Positions 1-7,887 of a DNA stretch of 64,000 nucleotides are shown piece by piece (positions within the stretch are counted from its first letter, which is position 1; every line of letters starts with the position of its first letter). The stretch is from Pseudomonadota bacterium (GTDB lineage Bacteria > Desulfobacterota > Desulfarculia > Desulfarculales > Desulfarculaceae), in NCBI GenBank assembly GCA_018896025.1, contig JAHIND010000005.1:150513-214512 (forward strand). Direction: 5' to 3'. The notes under the pieces were generated by a model. It worked only from the letters and a program-made list of their open reading frames with translations. It ran no database searches and was not told the DNA's origin. The position numbers and the translations under genes are program-made.

Positions 1-31
1 AAGCACCCTTAGCGTCCCTTCGGCGGCAGCG

Positions 32-51
32 GTCCCCCCCTCGGGGGGGAC
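32..51. other. GC-only hairpin upstream of the ABC permease gene
   Basis: Two 9-nt arms, a GT plus seven C and seven G plus AC, are separated by only TC. No T-run follows, so this is not a classic terminator. It lies about 20 nt before the permease start and may be an intercistronic stem separating the permease from an upstream gene, presumably a substrate-binding protein, outside the window. Confidence 0.4.
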
Positions 52-70
52 GGCCGCCAACAAGCGGATT

Positions 71-895
71 ATGCTCAAGGCGGTGGACCCCGGCCCCTCG
101 CGCTCCGCGGCGGGCAGCCTCGGGCAAAGGGTGGGCGGCAACTGGATGGTGCTGAGCCTGTTCTGCCTCCTGCTGTTCCTGGCCCTGTGGCAGCTCTACA
201 GCACCGTGGGCAACGAGAAGTTCCCCAGCCCGGTGGTGGTGGCCGAACACGCTTGGTACTTCCTGTCCGATCCTTTCTATGACAACGGCCCCAACGACCA
301 GGGCATCGGGTTTTTGGTGGGCTTCAGCCTGGCTCGGCTGGCCACGGGCTTTTTGGCCGGTTCGGTGGTGGCGGTGGTCCTGGGAGTGATCCTGGGCCTC
401 AACCGCACCCTGTTCAAGGCGCTCAACCCCTACATTCAGGTGTTAAGGGCCATCTCGCCCATCGCCTGGATGCCCCTGTTGCTCTACACCGTGCAAAACA
501 GCGGCTGGACCGCCCTACTGGTGGTGTTCATGGCCAGCATGTGGCCCACCCTGGCCAACACCGCCTTTGGGGTGAACAACATCAAGAAGGAATACCTGAA
601 CGTGGCAGCCATCCTGCAGATGCCCACCATGTCCAAGGTGTTTAGGGTGATCCTGCCGGGGGCGGGTCCGGCCATCGTGGCTGGCTTGCGCATCTCCATG
701 GGCAGCGCCTGGGTGGCCATCGTGCCCGCCGAGGCCCTGCTGGGCTCCCTGGGCCTGGGCTACTTCGTGTGGAACGAATGGAACAACCTGGACATCGCCA
801 ACGTCATCTTCGCCATCCTGCTCATCGGAGCGGTGGGCGTGATGCTGGACATGCTCTTCAACCGCCTGGCCAAGTCCCTGGCCTACACTGACTAG
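71..895 (+). CDS. ABC transporter permease, NitT/TauT (SsuC/TauC) type
   Basis: Inner-membrane permease subunit of an ABC importer of the nitrate/sulfonate/taurine/aromatic-acid class. The 274-residue length fits the family. Several hydrophobic segments are visible (about residues 26-46, 85-108, 120-165, 205-230, 245-265). The EAA-like cytoplasmic loop that contacts the ATPase is recognisable around residues 178-215 (LPGAGPAIVAGLR). The start is uncertain: the sequence before the ATG at 71 has only a weak ribosome site, and the ATG at 146 would also keep all membrane segments. It is followed 11 bp later by its ATPase, so the two form an operon. The binding protein that would define the substrate is not in the window, so the substrate is unknown. 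Confidence 0.88.
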   Translation: MLKAVDPGPSRSAAGSLGQRVGGNWMVLSLFCLLLFLALWQLYSTVGNEKFPSPVVVAEHAWYFLSDPFYDNGPNDQGIGFLVGFSLARLATGFLAGSVVAVVLGVILGLNRTLFKALNPYIQVLRAISPIAWMPLLLYTVQNSGWTALLVVFMASMWPTLANTAFGVNNIKKEYLNVAAILQMPTMSKVFRVILPGAGPAIVAGLRISMGSAWVAIVPAEALLGSLGLGYFVWNEWNNLDIANVIFAILLIGAVGVMLDMLFNRLAKSLAYTD

Positions 896-906
896 GAGTT
901 ACGGCC

Positions 907-1695
907 ATGAAAATGCCCTTGCTCAAAGTGGAAGGCGTCTCCAAGTACTTCCAGGACCCGCGCAGCAAAAATGATTTCTGCGTGTTCTCGGACCTGTCGC
1001 TGAGCGTCAAGGAAAAGGAGTTCGTGGCCGTGTTGGGCCACTCCGGCTGCGGCAAGTCCACCCTGCTCAACATCATCGCGGGCATAGAAAAATCCAATGG
1101 CGGGGTGGTGTTTTTGGACGGCAGGCAGACCGTGAAGCCGGGCCTGGACCGCATGGTGGTGTTCCAGAATTTCGCCCTGATGCCCTGGCTCAGCGTGCAG
1201 GGCAACATCAGGCTGGCGGTCAAGGCCGCCTACCCCGAATGGGACAAGGCGGCCATAAACCGGCGGGTGGAAAAGTACGTGGAGATGGTCAACCTCACCG
1301 AGGCGCGCAACAAAAAACCGGCCGAGCTAAGCGGCGGCATGCGCCAGCGGGTGGGCCTGGCCCGGGCCTTTTCGGTGAACCCGCGCATCATGCTCCTGGA
1401 CGAGCCCTTCGCCCAGATCGACGCCCTGACCAGGGGGGTGATCCAGCAGGAGCTGGTGCGCATGTGGGAGGACACCGGCATCACCATCTTCATGGTCACC
1501 CACGACGTGGACGAGGCCATCCTGCTCTCCGACCGAGTTTTGCTCATGACTCCCGGACCGGGGGCCACCCTGGCCGAGGAGATAACCATCCCCTTCTCCC
1601 GGCCCCGCACCCGCGACCGGCTGGTGGAAGACCCGGCTTTCTTTAAGCTACGCGACCGTATCGTGGCTTTCCTTGGTCATCGCCAAGCCGCGTGA
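907..1695 (+). CDS. ABC transporter ATP-binding protein, NitT/TauT (SsuB/TauB) type
   Basis: Cytoplasmic ATPase that energises the permease encoded immediately upstream. All nucleotide-binding motifs are intact in 262 residues: Walker A GHSGCGKST at about 44-52, Q-loop Gln87, signature LSGGMRQR at 141-148, Walker B IMLLDEP with the catalytic Glu at 166, and switch His199 in VTHDVDEA. The ATG at 907 follows a GGAG-type site (TAGGAGTTACGGCC). A strong intrinsic terminator 20 bp after the stop shows this is the last gene of the transporter operon. The family handles nitrate, taurine, alkanesulfonates, thiamine precursors or aromatic acids. The ATPase alone does not say which. Confidence 0.93.
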   Translation: MKMPLLKVEGVSKYFQDPRSKNDFCVFSDLSLSVKEKEFVAVLGHSGCGKSTLLNIIAGIEKSNGGVVFLDGRQTVKPGLDRMVVFQNFALMPWLSVQGNIRLAVKAAYPEWDKAAINRRVEKYVEMVNLTEARNKKPAELSGGMRQRVGLARAFSVNPRIMLLDEPFAQIDALTRGVIQQELVRMWEDTGITIFMVTHDVDEAILLSDRVLLMTPGPGATLAEEITIPFSRPRTRDRLVEDPAFFKLRDRIVAFLGHRQAA

Positions 1696-1715
1696 CCAAT
1701 TTCCCTCCTGATGCT

Positions 1716-1746
1716 GGGCCGGGGCCGTTGTGGCCCCGGCCCTTTT
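1716..1746 (+). terminator. Intrinsic terminator of the ABC transporter operon
   Basis: A perfect 11-bp GC stem (GGGCCGGGGCC with GGCCCCGGCCC, loop GTTGT) is followed directly by TTTT. It sits 20 bp after the ATPase stop codon. Confidence 0.85.
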
Positions 1747-1880
1747 AGCTCCAGCCTAGCCTAGCCAATCCTTTGTCCAGCCGTTAAATTTCCCAGGGGG
1801 CTTGACCTCCCCTATAATATTCAAACAAGTTTTGTTTTAAGCGGCCGCCGGCCGTTCGCAACCACAGTGGAACATCGCAC

Positions 1881-3056
1881 ATGGACGCCAAAGCACTAGG
1901 ACTTTTGATACTGGCCCACCTGGTCACCGACACCACCACCGGGGCCCTGCCCGCCTTTCTGCCCATCTTGAAGCAGTTGCACGCCCTTAGCTACGCCCAG
2001 GCCGGGGCCCTCATCATGGTAATGAACCTCACCTCCTCGGTGATCCAGCCCTTGTTCGGCGACCTCACCGACCGCCTCAGCCTGCGCTGGCTGGTGCCGG
2101 TGGGGGTGGCCGTGTCCGGGCTCAGCTTCGGGCTCATCGGCATCTGCCCCAACTACCTTGCCCTGATGGCGGTGGTGGTCTTCTCCGGCCTGGGGGTGGC
2201 CAGCTTCCATCCCGAGGCCTTCAAGGGGGTGCTGGGCTCCGCCGGTTCGCGCAAGGTGGTGGGGGTGAGCTGGTTCATGGTGGGAGGCAACGCGGGCCTG
2301 GCCCTGGGCCCGGTGATGATCATGGCCTTCTACGCTTGGGGCGGCATGAACGGCACCCTGCTGTTCGCCATCCCCGGCGTGGCGGTGGCTGGGCTCATCC
2401 TGGCCTACTGGCGTCACCTCACCCACAAAAACGGCAAGCAGACCCGCGAAAAGGCCCAGGCCGAGCGCAAGCCGCTCAGGGGCCGCCTCAAGCCCCTGGC
2501 CATCCTCATGGGCGCGGTGACCCTCCGGGCCTGGGTTCACACCGGCATCGCCGCCTTCATACCCTTCTACTACGTCAGCGTGCTGCACGGCGACGCGGTC
2601 ACCGGCGGTTCGCTACTCACCGTCTTCCTCACCGCCGGGGTGGTGGGCACCGTGGTCGGGGCGCCCCTGGCCGAAAAGGTGGGCCCCAAGCGCTTTTTCG
2701 TGGTCAGCATCGCCATCATCACCCCCCTGATGGTCTGGTTGCAGGTGTTGCAGCCGGGGCTGTGGCTCTACATCGTGCTGGCCCTGGTGGGCGCGGTGCT
2801 CTTGTCCACCTGGTCGGTGGTCATCGTCATGGGCCAGCAGCTTCTGCCGGACCGGGCGGGCACCGTCTCGGGCATGCTGGTGGGTTTCGCCATGGGCCTG
2901 GGCGGCATCGGCGCCACCCTCATGGGAGTGGTGGCCGACCATTGGGGGGTGGCCACGGTGATGCAGATCGTCACCGTGCTTCCCCTGCTCAGCGCGGTGG
3001 TGGCCCTGTTCATCCCCGCGGGCAACCGGGACTATGCCAAGGCGGCCCAGGCCTAG
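1881..3056 (+). CDS. MFS transporter, fosmidomycin-resistance (Fsr) like
   Basis: Twelve-helix major facilitator, 391 residues, inner membrane. The N-terminal stretch (LVTDTTTGALPAFLPIL) and the loop GDLTDRLSLRWLVPVG after the second helix follow the Fsr/YfnC-like subgroup of drug and sugar efflux MFS proteins. A basic central loop lies around residues 183-206 (KNGKQTREKAQAERK) between the two six-helix halves, and DRAGTVSGMLVGFAMGLGG is typical of the second half. It is monocistronic. A TATAAT-like sequence lies at 1813-1818 but has no good -35 partner. Substrate cannot be assigned; efflux is more likely than uptake by subgroup. Confidence 0.85.
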   Translation: MDAKALGLLILAHLVTDTTTGALPAFLPILKQLHALSYAQAGALIMVMNLTSSVIQPLFGDLTDRLSLRWLVPVGVAVSGLSFGLIGICPNYLALMAVVVFSGLGVASFHPEAFKGVLGSAGSRKVVGVSWFMVGGNAGLALGPVMIMAFYAWGGMNGTLLFAIPGVAVAGLILAYWRHLTHKNGKQTREKAQAERKPLRGRLKPLAILMGAVTLRAWVHTGIAAFIPFYYVSVLHGDAVTGGSLLTVFLTAGVVGTVVGAPLAEKVGPKRFFVVSIAIITPLMVWLQVLQPGLWLYIVLALVGAVLLSTWSVVIVMGQQLLPDRAGTVSGMLVGFAMGLGGIGATLMGVVADHWGVATVMQIVTVLPLLSAVVALFIPAGNRDYAKAAQA

Positions 3057-3193
3057 GCCCCTGGGCGGCGGCCCCAACCCCGGAGACCACCAGGCAAATA
3101 ACGCTGGCCATTAGGATCAAATAGTGGCAAAAAATTAAAAAGGCGTAGCCCCCGGCCCAGGCAGTCCCTAATCAAGATGAAGAGGAAACGATC

Positions 3194-3679
3194 ATGCAAG
3201 CCGACAAAATTGAAATTAAAAAGGTGATGGCCGCCATTGACCTTTCCAAGTACTCCGAGGACACCTTCCTGCACGCGCTGACCCTGGCGCGGGCCCTGAA
3301 GGCGGAGCTGACCTTGGTGAACGTCATCAATACCCGCTATCTGGACTCCCTGGAGCAATACGGCGGGGCGGGCTTGGGCCTGGACCGCAACGAGATCATC
3401 CAGCGCACCATCAACGACCGCCAGGAACTGATCGAAAAGGAATACATCTCGCGGAGCCAGGGAGTGGACACCCAGCTCCTGTTCAAGGAGGGCCTGCCCT
3501 GGGAAGAGATCATCCACGCGGTCAAGGAAACCGGCGCGGACATGCTGGTGGTGGGCAGCAAGGGACGCGGCGACGTGGCCGGGGTGCTCTTCGGCAGCGC
3601 GGCGGAAAAGCTGCAACGCCACGCCCCCTGCCCCGTCTTGACCGTGCGCGGCCCGGAGCACATGCGCGCCGCCAAGTAG
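3194..3679 (+). CDS. Universal stress protein, UspA family (ATP-binding type)
   Basis: Single-domain Usp of 161 residues, cytoplasmic. The ATP-binding signature G-x2-G-x9-G-S is intact (Gly121, Gly124, Gly134, Ser135 in GSKGRGDVAGVLFGS), and Asp16 in MAAIDLS near the N-terminus fits the phosphate/ribose pocket. It is therefore expected to bind ATP, unlike the UspA subgroup that lost this motif. The ATG follows AGAGGAAAC. It is flanked by 137 bp upstream and an intrinsic terminator downstream, so it is probably monocistronic. Family members act in stress endurance; the partner is unknown. Confidence 0.93.
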   Translation: MQADKIEIKKVMAAIDLSKYSEDTFLHALTLARALKAELTLVNVINTRYLDSLEQYGGAGLGLDRNEIIQRTINDRQELIEKEYISRSQGVDTQLLFKEGLPWEEIIHAVKETGADMLVVGSKGRGDVAGVLFGSAAEKLQRHAPCPVLTVRGPEHMRAAK

Positions 3680-3709
3680 GCCCCGCCCATATAGGAATCG
3701 ACATCGCCC

Positions 3710-3744
3710 GCGCCCCGGCCCATTACGGCCGGGGCGCTTTTTTT
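3710..3744 (+). terminator. Intrinsic terminator after the Usp gene
   Basis: A perfect 11-bp stem, GCGCCCCGGCC with GGCCGGGGCGC around loop CATTAC, is followed by seven T residues. Confidence 0.92.
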
Positions 3745-3860
3745 GCGCCCGCCTGGGGCAAAAATTTTTCCCACCCTCCCGGCCCGCCGCATAAAAAAGT
3801 TACAGCCCCCGCCCCAGCCGCTTGGCCCCGCGCCGAACCCTCCCTTCCTAACCGATGGAT

Positions 3861-3882
3861 AAATTGAGTAAACACTCAATTT
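3861..3882. promoter_or_regulatory. Operator-like perfect palindrome upstream of the SH3 protein gene
   Basis: Arms AAATTGAGT and ACTCAATTT (9 bp, perfect) flank AAAC. The site is AT-rich in a GC-rich genome and lies 89 bp before the start codon at 3971, where an operator would be expected. The form resembles TetR-family sites. The following T residues mean a weak terminator is an alternative reading. Confidence 0.4.
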
Positions 3883-3970
3883 TTCTCTCCGGGGCACAGG
3901 CGGGCACCGTTTTTGCTTACTTAATAGGCGGCTGGGGCGCACCCCGGCCGCCTACAAAAGGAGGACAACC

Positions 3971-4642
3971 ATGCTTCGCCTATACCAAGCCCCTCGCAAG
4001 GTGGGGCTCATAATGCTTACCGCCCTGGCCGCCCTCACCCTTGGCCTCGCGGCCCCGGCGGCGGCCCGTGGACCCGGCGGCCCCGGCGACGGAGGCGGCG
4101 GTGGCCATTGGAACGGTCCAGGCGGCGGGCCTCCCCCGGGCCACACCAGGGTGGTGGTCAGGGGCAATCCCTATTACTACTGGGGCGGCAAATACTACCG
4201 CCCCTGGCGGGGCAACTACGTGCCGGTGTTCCCGCCGTTGGGGCTGGTGATCAGCTTCATGCCGCCCGGCTTCCGGGTGGTGGTGTTCGGCGGTATCAAC
4301 TATTACCTGTATGACGGCGTGTACTATCAGCCCGCTCCGGGCGGCTACGTGGTGGTTCCCGCCCCGGCCGCCGCTCCGGCCCCCGCCGTGGCGGCCGCGC
4401 CCACCGGCGTGGTGGCCCCGGTGCAGGGCGCTTCCGGCATGGCCACGGTGATCTCCCAGGCCCTTAACGTGCGTAGCGGCCCGGGCATGGCCTACCCCGT
4501 GTTGCAGGTGGTCAGCCTGGGGGCCGACCTGACCGTCCAAGGCCGCACCGGCTCCTGGCTTTTCGTGCGCGCCCCCAACGGCGACGTGGGTTGGGTGTCC
4601 CAGGAATTCACTACCCAGAGCACAATCCCGGCTAGCGGATAA
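3971..4642 (+). CDS. Secreted Gly/Pro-rich protein with DUF6515-like and C-terminal bacterial SH3 domains
   Basis: The 223-residue precursor has an N-terminal signal peptide (basic start, hydrophobic run about 14-28, cleavage near APAAA-RG). A Gly/Pro-rich linker follows at about residues 33-55. Residues about 60-125 form a Tyr-rich repeat-like domain (YYYWGGKYYRP, NYYLYDGVYYQP) resembling DUF6515. An Ala/Pro linker leads to an SH3b domain at about 155-215 with the usual LNVRSGPGMAYPVLQ start. SH3b domains usually bind peptidoglycan or cell-wall peptides, so a periplasmic envelope role is inferred. A textbook ribosome site (AAGGAGGA) precedes the ATG. The next gene follows after 60 bp and may be co-transcribed. 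Confidence 0.75.
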   Translation: MLRLYQAPRKVGLIMLTALAALTLGLAAPAAARGPGGPGDGGGGGHWNGPGGGPPPGHTRVVVRGNPYYYWGGKYYRPWRGNYVPVFPPLGLVISFMPPGFRVVVFGGINYYLYDGVYYQPAPGGYVVVPAPAAAPAPAVAAAPTGVVAPVQGASGMATVISQALNVRSGPGMAYPVLQVVSLGADLTVQGRTGSWLFVRAPNGDVGWVSQEFTTQSTIPASG

Positions 4643-4702
4643 AATATAGCCTGACCCTCTGGGAGCGAAGAAAACCACACCCTTTCCCTTGGAGCGTTGC
4701 GC

Positions 4703-5197
4703 ATGATCCGCTACCTGATTCCCGCTGTGCTGTTGATCGCGGCCATGGGCTGCGGCGGCCCCTCTCCCCACGACGGCCCCCCCGGCGGCGGCCCCGGCGG
4801 ACCTCCGCCCGGCGCCGCCCAGGAGATGAGCCCCGCCCAGCGTCTGGAAAAAACCATGCAGGACCTCACCGTGCGCCTGAAGCTGAAGCCGGAGCAGGCC
4901 GAGAAGGTGAAGGCCATCATCAAGGCGGGCGAGGACAAAAAGGAAAAGATGTTGAGCGAGGGAGAGCGCAGCGACAACCCCCGCGAGATGCAGAAGCTCT
5001 TCGAGCGCGTGCACCAGGTGGACCTGGAGACCCAAGCAGTCCTGGGCAAGGTGCTGACCAAGGACCAACTGGACGAATACAAGGACTACCTCAAGGAGCA
5101 GCGCCGCCGCTTTGAAACCGGCAAGAAGCCCGGCAACGCCCCCCCCGGCGGGGGCCGACCCAGCGGAAGGCCGGGCGGCGGCCCAGGAGGAGTTTAG
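4703..5197 (+). CDS. Small Spy/CpxP-like periplasmic lipoprotein
   Basis: Precursor of 164 residues. A short signal ends in a lipobox-like LIAAMGC, so the mature protein is probably lipidated. Low-complexity Gly/Pro stretches bracket a charged helical core (about residues 40-130, with LTVRLKLKPEQAEKVKAII and KDQLDEYKDYLKEQRRRFE). This resembles the helical hairpin of Spy/CpxP or Heavy-metal-resistance (zinc-sensor) type periplasmic chaperones, but the LTxxQ motif is only partly matched. The ATG at 4703 is preferred over the TTG at 4697 because GGAG at 4691-4694 lies 8 nt from the ATG but only 2 nt from the TTG. Function remains inferred. Confidence 0.65.
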   Translation: MIRYLIPAVLLIAAMGCGGPSPHDGPPGGGPGGPPPGAAQEMSPAQRLEKTMQDLTVRLKLKPEQAEKVKAIIKAGEDKKEKMLSEGERSDNPREMQKLFERVHQVDLETQAVLGKVLTKDQLDEYKDYLKEQRRRFETGKKPGNAPPGGGRPSGRPGGGPGGV

Positions 5198-5408
5198 GAG
5201 CCGAGGGCGCGGGTGGCGCTTAGGCGAACCCCACTAACGCAGCGTCGCCCCCGCGCAATCGGCCCGCCGTCGGCTTCCGGGTGGGAGGGACAGGGAGATA
5301 GCCTCTGCCCGGCCCCCCTCCTGGCAGCCGACGGTTTTTTTAAAATTGGTTTAGAATACTGTCGGCGGCGCGCCCCAACGGGCCCCGCCGGCAAATTTTT
5401 TTCATCCC

Positions 5409-5669
5409 TAGCCCGCATATTTCATGAGGGTTGAGTGGCATTGGCTCACGAACCAATATTCATGGGTCCGTCATGAAAAAAACACCCACTTTATCAAGAT
5501 ACAGTTTAGATCCCATCCCGGCACAGCCAGCCATCGGCAGACAAGGCGACCGGCAAGCGAGGGCCGCAGGCGTAGCCGTAGCTACGTCGAGGTTCGAGCG
5601 TAGCCGGCAACGCCGTATGCCGATGGCTGGCGCAGCCGGACACACGGCCCTCATGAAATATGCGGGCTA
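5409..5669. mobile_element. MITE-like non-autonomous element, 261 bp, with perfect 22-bp terminal inverted repeats
   Basis: Positions 5409-5430 (beginning TAGCCCGCATATTTCATGA) are the exact reverse complement of 5648-5669. The ends are TA...TA, which could reflect a TA target. The inside has no credible gene. It carries a second inverted repeat, CCAGCCATCGGCA at 5527-5539 with TGCCGATGGCTGG at 5618-5630, enclosing a GC-rich stretch with a TAGCCGTAGCTACG core. The right end stops 6 bp before the ribosome site of the gamma-carbonic anhydrase gene, so any promoter of that gene lies inside or beyond the element. No transposase is nearby. Similar ends occur on dispersed elements in Desulfobacterota as far as I recall; copy number cannot be judged here. 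Confidence 0.72.
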
Positions 5670-5687
5670 AACGCCAAGGAGGACAGC

Positions 5688-6212
5688 TTGGCCCTTTACC
5701 AGTTCGAAGGCAAGGCCCCCCAGGTGGACCCCAGCGCCTTTGTGCATCCCCAGGCGGCGCTCATCGGCGAGGTGAGCGTGGCGGCGGGCTGCTTCATCGG
5801 GGCGGGCGCGGCGCTACGGGCCGACCTGGGGCGCATCGCGATAGGCCTGGACAGCAACGTGCAGGAAAACTGCGTGCTGCACATGAACCCCGGCCAAGCG
5901 GTGATCATCGGCCAGGGAGTCATCATTGCCCACGGGGCCATCCTGCACGACGCGGTGGTGGAAGACGGGGCCTTCATCGGCATGGCGGCGGTGCTTTTGG
6001 CCGGGGCCAGGGTGGGGGCCAAGGCCATGGTGGCCGCCGGGTCCCTGCTCCCCACGGGCATGGAGGTGCCTGCCGGGCATCTGGCCCTGGGCAACCCGGC
6101 CCAGGTCAAGGGGCCCTTGAGTGCCCGCCGCCTGGAAGCCACGGCCAAGGGCCTGGAACTTTACAAGGAGCTGGCCGCCCGCAGCCTGCGGGGCATGAAG
6201 CTGGTGGGCTGA
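5688..6212 (+). CDS. Gamma-class carbonic anhydrase-like hexapeptide protein (YrdA/CaiE type)
   Basis: Left-handed beta-helix protein of 174 residues, expected to be a trimer. The gamma-carbonic anhydrase metal ligands are in place: His65 (CVLH), His82 and His87 (AHGAILH, spacing of five). The active-site Arg44, Asp46 and Gln59 equivalents are also present. It is a short Cam/YrdA form without the acidic loop of archaeal Cam, so carbonic anhydrase activity is possible but not assured; YrdA-type members also act on other metal-bound substrates. Translation starts at TTG 5688, supported by AAGGAGGA 4 bases upstream. The gene sits directly behind the MITE-like element. Confidence 0.85.
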   Translation: MALYQFEGKAPQVDPSAFVHPQAALIGEVSVAAGCFIGAGAALRADLGRIAIGLDSNVQENCVLHMNPGQAVIIGQGVIIAHGAILHDAVVEDGAFIGMAAVLLAGARVGAKAMVAAGSLLPTGMEVPAGHLALGNPAQVKGPLSARRLEATAKGLELYKELAARSLRGMKLVG

Positions 6213-6244
6213 GCCCGCGCCGCTCTCCGGCCCTTCAATTAGGA

Positions 6245-6289
6245 GGGGCCGTAATTGCCGCCCAACTGGTGGTCGGCAATTACGGCCCC
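6245..6289. other. Perfect 16-bp hairpin between convergent genes
   Basis: Positions 6245-6260 (GGGGCCGTAATTGCCG) pair exactly with 6274-6289; the loop is 13 nt. It lies between the convergent gamma-carbonic anhydrase and cyclase genes. There is no T-run on either side, so if it terminates transcription it does so in both directions by an unusual or factor-assisted mode. It could also protect the mRNA 3' end. Confidence 0.5.
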
Positions 6290-6365
6290 TGGGAGAAGGC
6301 GCTGCGACGGACTGGGATGCTCAATCAAACTATGGGCCGACCAGCGCCGAGTAGGCCTGTGTCAG

Positions 6366-7349
6366 CTACTTTATGGCGATGGGCTGGCCGATGCCCTGCA
6401 CCGTGCCCCGGATCTTGGGGTGGGTGAAGTTGAAGAAGAAGTCGTACTTGCCGTCGGTCTTGCAGGCCTTGGCCAGATCGGCCAACTTTAGGTTCTGGAA
6501 CTGATAGATGCCGTTGCCCAGCAGGGCCACGTGGCCGGGGAGGAAAGCCGCGCCGTAGAGGTCCTTGGGGAAGCCCTTGTGGGGGTAGACCTCGGTGCAC
6601 CACTGGTCGGTGCCCACGCCCACCACGCCCTTGTCCACCAGGTACCAGGCGATGTCCTCGCTGATGCCGGGGTTGCTGGAAGCGAACTTCTTGTTGTCGG
6701 TGCCCAACAGGCGCATCCAACCAGTGTTGACCAACACCGCGTCGCCGGGCTGGATTTGCAGGTTGTGCTTGGCCATGCAGGCCTTGAAGTCCTTAAGGCT
6801 GATTTCCTCGGCGGGCTCCAGGTTGCGGCCCAGGAAATCCACCATGTCCACCAGCACGGCCCTGGTCACCAGGGGCGGCACGGTCTCCATGCCGAACTTC
6901 TTGGCGCCCGAGGCGCTGACGATGTCATTCTGCTTGGTGGCGTTGTAAAAGACATGGTTGCTGCCCACGTGGGCGAAGCCGTCCAACTGGGTGGACAGGC
7001 CGGTGGACATGCACACGAACTCTTCCATGTCCGTGGCCTTGTCATAGCCGCGCGGGGGGTCCACGGTGAGGCCGTGGACCAGAAGCCACACAAAGATGTC
7101 CCGGGGAGGATAGGCGGGGAAGCCCTTGTAGTATTCGTTGCCCAGGTCGAACACCTTGCCCTCTTTGACCAGCTTTACCGCCTCCAAAACCTTTTTGGGG
7201 GTCAGGTAGTTGGCGTTGCCGATCTGGTCGTCCGGACCCCACTTGGACGGCTTGGGCATGTATTTGTTCTCGGCCATGGCCTGCCCGGCCATGCACAAAA
7301 ACGAAACGGCGACCAGGGCCACAATTAACCTAATAAGTCTCTGCTTCAC
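6366..7349 (-). CDS. Exported cyclase-family (kynurenine formamidase-like) hydrolase
   Basis: Metal-dependent cyclase/formamidase fold protein of 327 residues with a signal peptide (hydrophobic about 8-22, cleavage after GQAMA). The family hydrolyses N-formylkynurenine or cyclic amides and lactones with the motif HxGTHxDxPxH. Here that region reads STGLSTQLDGFAHVG (residues 115-129), so the central His is Gln121, while Asp123 and His127 remain. Metal binding or chemistry may therefore differ from KynB. The start is GTG at 7349, supported by GGGAGG 8 nt upstream. It is transcribed divergently from an exported nitrilase-family protein across 538 bp. Substrate unknown. Confidence 0.75.
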   Translation of the reverse strand: MKQRLIRLIVALVAVSFLCMAGQAMAENKYMPKPSKWGPDDQIGNANYLTPKKVLEAVKLVKEGKVFDLGNEYYKGFPAYPPRDIFVWLLVHGLTVDPPRGYDKATDMEEFVCMSTGLSTQLDGFAHVGSNHVFYNATKQNDIVSASGAKKFGMETVPPLVTRAVLVDMVDFLGRNLEPAEEISLKDFKACMAKHNLQIQPGDAVLVNTGWMRLLGTDNKKFASSNPGISEDIAWYLVDKGVVGVGTDQWCTEVYPHKGFPKDLYGAAFLPGHVALLGNGIYQFQNLKLADLAKACKTDGKYDFFFNFTHPKIRGTVQGIGQPIAIK

Positions 7350-7887
7350 GATAATCCCTCCCAGTTATTTCGAGATAAGAAACTCTAAAGCTTGAAAAAA
7401 TTAATCCATGAAAGCCGTCAAGGAAGCAGAATCAAAAGGTGTGGCTTGCCCGTTTACATCTCCGGTGATCCGCGCTTGCCATTAAGCCATATGGATATTC
7501 CTCCGCTTTTGGTTTGCATGATTACGCCCCACACCCGCGGACCTTTTGAGCATAGTTTTCGCTTATGGCTTTTCGATATTTTAATAGTATTTATCTACTA
7601 GTAGTTAGTATGTATTGCGGTCTTTAACAGCAACATGCATGCCATTGGCCGGGGTTTTAGTTTTTACGGGTTAACAGTCGGGATACATTGAATCTTATTC
7701 ATTCCTGTCATTCAGATCGGCTTTATCGGCATACGTAGCGATTTTATTAATTTGATACATGTGTGCCACTGGGTGACACACATGCCGCTCCAAGCGGGCG
7801 CGGGTTGCGCGGCTCGTCCCCAAAAAGGTATTTCTGGATAAACACCAACCCATGCAGGGGCTTTGCGCGGCCCAAGGGAGATGCTTT
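7350..7887. other. AT-rich divergent intergenic region between two exported hydrolase genes
   Basis: 538 bp with no supportable gene and a clearly lower GC content than its flanks. It should hold the promoters of both the cyclase (minus) and nitrilase (plus) genes. Visible structure is limited to the 27-bp palindrome at 7758-7784 and a short CTACTAGTAG palindrome near 7595. I found no convincing -35/-10 pair. Confidence 0.55.
7758..7784. promoter_or_regulatory. Operator-like interrupted palindrome upstream of the nitrilase-family gene
   Basis: CATGTGTG and CACACATG form 8-bp perfect arms; an inner CAC...GTG pair continues the symmetry after a single mismatch. It is centred about 117 bp before the nitrilase start, in the divergent region. 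A dimeric regulator site is the simplest reading. No regulator gene is adjacent. Confidence 0.45.

Noticed and set aside
1801..1820. TTGACC...TATAAT as a promoter for the MFS gene
   Set aside because: Only 5 bp separate the hexamers, so they cannot form one promoter.
5431..5670. Short frames inside the MITE-like element
   Set aside because: They span the inverted repeats, lack ribosome sites and show no family similarity.
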